In this document: in pieces, positions 62,334 through 64,000 of the stretch
Layout: every line of letters begins with the position of its first letter
Position numbering within the stretch: position 1 is the first letter of the stretch
Assembly (NCBI GenBank): GCA_963717985.1
Contig: CAVQYC010000003.1
Location: 620,001 to 684,000, forward strand
Length of the DNA: 64,000 bases
DNA from: BOG-1155 sp963717985
GTDB lineage: Bacteria > Desulfobacterota > Syntrophorhabdia > Syntrophorhabdales > WCHB1-27
Reading direction: 5' to 3'
The notes under the pieces: model-generated
What the model saw: the letters and a program-made list of their open reading frames with translations, nothing else
The model's database searches: none
Told to the model about the DNA's origin: nothing
Position numbers and translations under genes: made by a program

Positions 62334-63137
62334 TCACCTGTTGAACCGGTGCATTACCGCTTCGAGCACGCCGCCCGCGATGGCGCGGGCTTTTTCCGAG
62401 ATGGTGGCGCAGTGGCCTCCGTCGCTGCTCGGGTCGACGTCGCCGAGTTTCTCCCTATACTGTACGGTCATGGGCCTGATGAGGCCGCGCACGACGCCGT
62501 CTATCGCAGCCCGGACCGGGGTTTCGTCCACGTACAGCACCACGTCGCCTTTTTTCACGATGTCCCCAATCTCCCGCGCCGGCCTGACCATACCCACGTG
62601 GGGGGCGCGAAGCACCCTTTCCCCGGTCGCACCCATGATGGCGCCCGGGGTCCCGGTATAGCTTTCCGCCTCGCCTGCGTAAATCACCCTTCCCAGGTAA
62701 TGCCCCCTGTTGCTCTCGATGACCGCGTCCACCTGGTCAGGGGCCCTGAACCCCGGACCGACCCCGATCACCAACCCGGCTTTCGGCGCACGCGCCTTGA
62801 CCGACCCCTTCGGCCTCTTTATCATGGTGGCGTCTATGAGCACGTCCGGCTCGATGGTCTTCAGAAAAGCCGCTTCCTCATCCACCAGTACGGCTATCAG
62901 CCGCCGGTCCCAGATCGCCTGAACCGCATCCGGTGAGTCTACACGCTCCGCCCTCACCCCCTCCACCTCCATGGCGCCCACATGTACCGCTTCCGAAAAG
63001 GCAACGTGCCTCCGCACCGTAAGGGGCGCCGGCATCTCCGACATGAGGATGCGGGTGAGGTGGGACGAGAAAAGGCGGTGGGCGATGCCCGAGGCCATCT
63101 CGCCCGCGCCCAGGATCACGATGGTAAGACCTTTCAT
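62334..63137 (-). CDS. EF2563/YqeB-type selenium-dependent molybdenum hydroxylase accessory protein
   Basis: 267 residues. The N-terminal nucleotide-binding loop (VILGAGEMASGIAHRLF) is followed by family motifs EMPAPLTVRRHVAFSEAV and the GVGPGFRAP segment. This is the EF2563 (YqeB) family, found with selenium-dependent molybdenum hydroxylases and a good genomic marker for them. The biochemical role is not known to me. Five bp downstream of the MoeA-like gene and 39 bp upstream of xdhC. Confidence 0.85.
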   Translation of the reverse strand: MKGLTIVILGAGEMASGIAHRLFSSHLTRILMSEMPAPLTVRRHVAFSEAVHVGAMEVEGVRAERVDSPDAVQAIWDRRLIAVLVDEEAAFLKTIEPDVLIDATMIKRPKGSVKARAPKAGLVIGVGPGFRAPDQVDAVIESNRGHYLGRVIYAGEAESYTGTPGAIMGATGERVLRAPHVGMVRPAREIGDIVKKGDVVLYVDETPVRAAIDGVVRGLIRPMTVQYREKLGDVDPSSDGGHCATISEKARAIAGGVLEAVMHRFNR

Positions 63138-63142
63138 TGCTG

Positions 63143-64000
63143 CTACCGTCCTTTCCCGAAAAAGCAGTTCGGATAGCGGCAGACGTCGCAGTGCAGGCAG
63201 AGCCCGCCCAAAGCCAGCTTACGCACGCTCGCCGCGGTCACACGCTCGCCCGCCATGATCCTCGGCAGCAGGATGTCGAGCATGGTGTGGGTGTTGAAGT
63301 AGACACAGGCGGGCGCGCCGAGGATATAGCGCCCCTTCAGCCGGGCCACCAGGAACATCGCGCCGGGAAATACGGGCGCGCCGTAAGAGATGACCCGCGC
63401 CCCCGTTGCCTCTACCCCTTCCTTAGTCAAATCGTCGGGATCGACGGAGAGGCCGCTTGTGGTCACGATGATCTCGCTGCCTGCGTCGATCAGCTCCAGG
63501 ATGGCGTCCCTGATCAGACCGACGTCGTCCCTGACGACCCTCTTTCCCATTAGATCGAGGCCGTGTCCCTGCAACTTTGCCTCGACCCGCGCCGAGGCGT
63601 CCGGTATCCTCCCGGTGGCCACTTCTGTCCCCGTCACCACGAGACCGACCGACATGCGCGCAAAGGGGCGGATCCTGATGATCCCCTTTCTTCCCACGCC
63701 CTCCGCCTCTTGCAGCAGACTTTCCGAAATATAGAGGGGGACGATCCTCGTGGCCGCGACGATATCGCCGGCCTTCACCGGATACCTGTCGGGCACCACC
63801 GTGAAAAGCACGTCTTTGATCTTGTTGATCGCGGCGAGACGCGCGAGATCGACCGCCACAAGGCCGTTGACCTTAGCCGTGATATTGATCCGACCTTCCT
63901 TGGCGGACGATAGCTCCATGTGGTCGTCCATGGCGGCCATTGCGATGCGTCTGCCCGCTTCGTCTTCGTGGACCTCCTTCTCCGGGCCGTCTGTCACGAA
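63143..64000 (-). CDS. MoeA/MoaB-like molybdopterin-binding protein, 5' partial
   Basis: About 285 residues are visible; the frame is open at the right edge, and relatives have ~60-70 more at the N-terminus. The molybdopterin-binding fold is clear: VGLVVTGTEVATGRIPDASARVEAKL, then VRDDVGLIRDAILELIDAGSEIIVTTSGLSVDPDD and GAPACVYFN. The C-terminus ends in a Cys cluster (CLHCDVCRYPNCFFGKG) often seen in this branch and plausibly metal-binding. It belongs with the downstream EF2563 and XdhC genes as a molybdenum cofactor accessory set. Confidence 0.85.
   Translation of the reverse strand, partial: FVTDGPEKEVHEDEAGRRIAMAAMDDHMELSSAKEGRINITAKVNGLVAVDLARLAAINKIKDVLFTVVPDRYPVKAGDIVAATRIVPLYISESLLQEAEGVGRKGIIRIRPFARMSVGLVVTGTEVATGRIPDASARVEAKLQGHGLDLMGKRVVRDDVGLIRDAILELIDAGSEIIVTTSGLSVDPDDLTKEGVEATGARVISYGAPVFPGAMFLVARLKGRYILGAPACVYFNTHTMLDILLPRIMAGERVTAASVRKLALGGLCLHCDVCRYPNCFFGKGR

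Overview
The window reads as a chromosomal segment of a GC-rich, Gram-negative bacterium with an anaerobic or syntrophic, aromatic-degrading lifestyle. A Tol-type envelope system, a TRAP transporter, a type IV minor-pilin operon, PEP-CTERM-like surface sorting, IclR regulators, acyl-CoA chemistry and molybdenum hydroxylase genes together suggest a former-Deltaproteobacteria lineage such as Syntrophorhabdales. That placement is inference from gene content only. No rRNA, tRNA or CRISPR array was seen.

Layout. 1-3.5 kb (minus): a PEP/pyruvate-binding (PPDK-like) protein cut by the left edge and carrying one apparent homopolymer frameshift, preceded by an RsbW-like ATPase. 3.8-8.9 kb: YchF-like GTPase, a thiolase-like/DUF35 pair, CheV, a cyclic-nucleotide-binding protein, and a glutaredoxin with an unusual 9-residue Cys/Tyr repeat tail. 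9.3-15.4 kb: membrane spermidine-synthase-like protein, tolQ-tolR-tolA-uppP operon, and convergent TVP38 and uppS genes. 15.5-17.6 kb: CoxE-like VWA and MoxR/CoxD-like ATPase. 17.8-22.9 kb: CheB-CheR-PAS protein and a hybrid histidine kinase. 23.1-26.9 kb: EF-G, birA, coaX. 27-29 kb: Gly/Tyr-rich secreted protein (frameshifted) and an Fsr-like MFS exporter.

29-43 kb is a catabolic island transcribed mostly on the minus strand: IclR, acyl-CoA synthetase, TRAP DctP-DctQ-DctM, and a three-subunit molybdenum hydroxylase. Its FAD subunit resembles 4-hydroxybenzoyl-CoA reductase beta but has a whole GltD-like FeS/FAD/NAD(P) module inserted in it. Divergent from it is an acyl-CoA dehydrogenase, followed by a second, paralogous IclR. 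The two divergent transcription units carry near-identical promoter/operator elements, and a complete insertion sequence with a 17-bp target duplication sits between them.

43-50.7 kb: hybrid histidine kinase, EAL/HDOD protein and a very large MalT/BTAD-type regulator. The regulator is divergent from a 1,928-residue Asn/Gly/Thr repeat protein (51-56.8 kb) with a signal peptide and a PEP-CTERM-like tail. 57-61 kb is a type IV minor-pilin operon (PilE-like, FimT, PilV, PilW, PilX). 61.3-64 kb (minus) encodes XdhC, an EF2563/YqeB-type protein and a MoeA/MoaB-like molybdopterin-binding protein (cut by the right edge). These three resemble the accessory set of selenium-dependent molybdenum hydroxylases.

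How it could fit together (inference): TRAP imports an organic acid, the ligase activates it to a CoA ester, the molybdenum hydroxylase/GltD fusion reduces or hydroxylates it with direct NAD(P) coupling, and the acyl-CoA dehydrogenase and perhaps the thiolase/DUF35 pair act later. CoxD/CoxE-like and XdhC/YqeB/MoeA-like proteins could mature the molybdenum enzyme. Two single-base frameshifts both lie in G/C homopolymers and are best read as consensus errors until checked.
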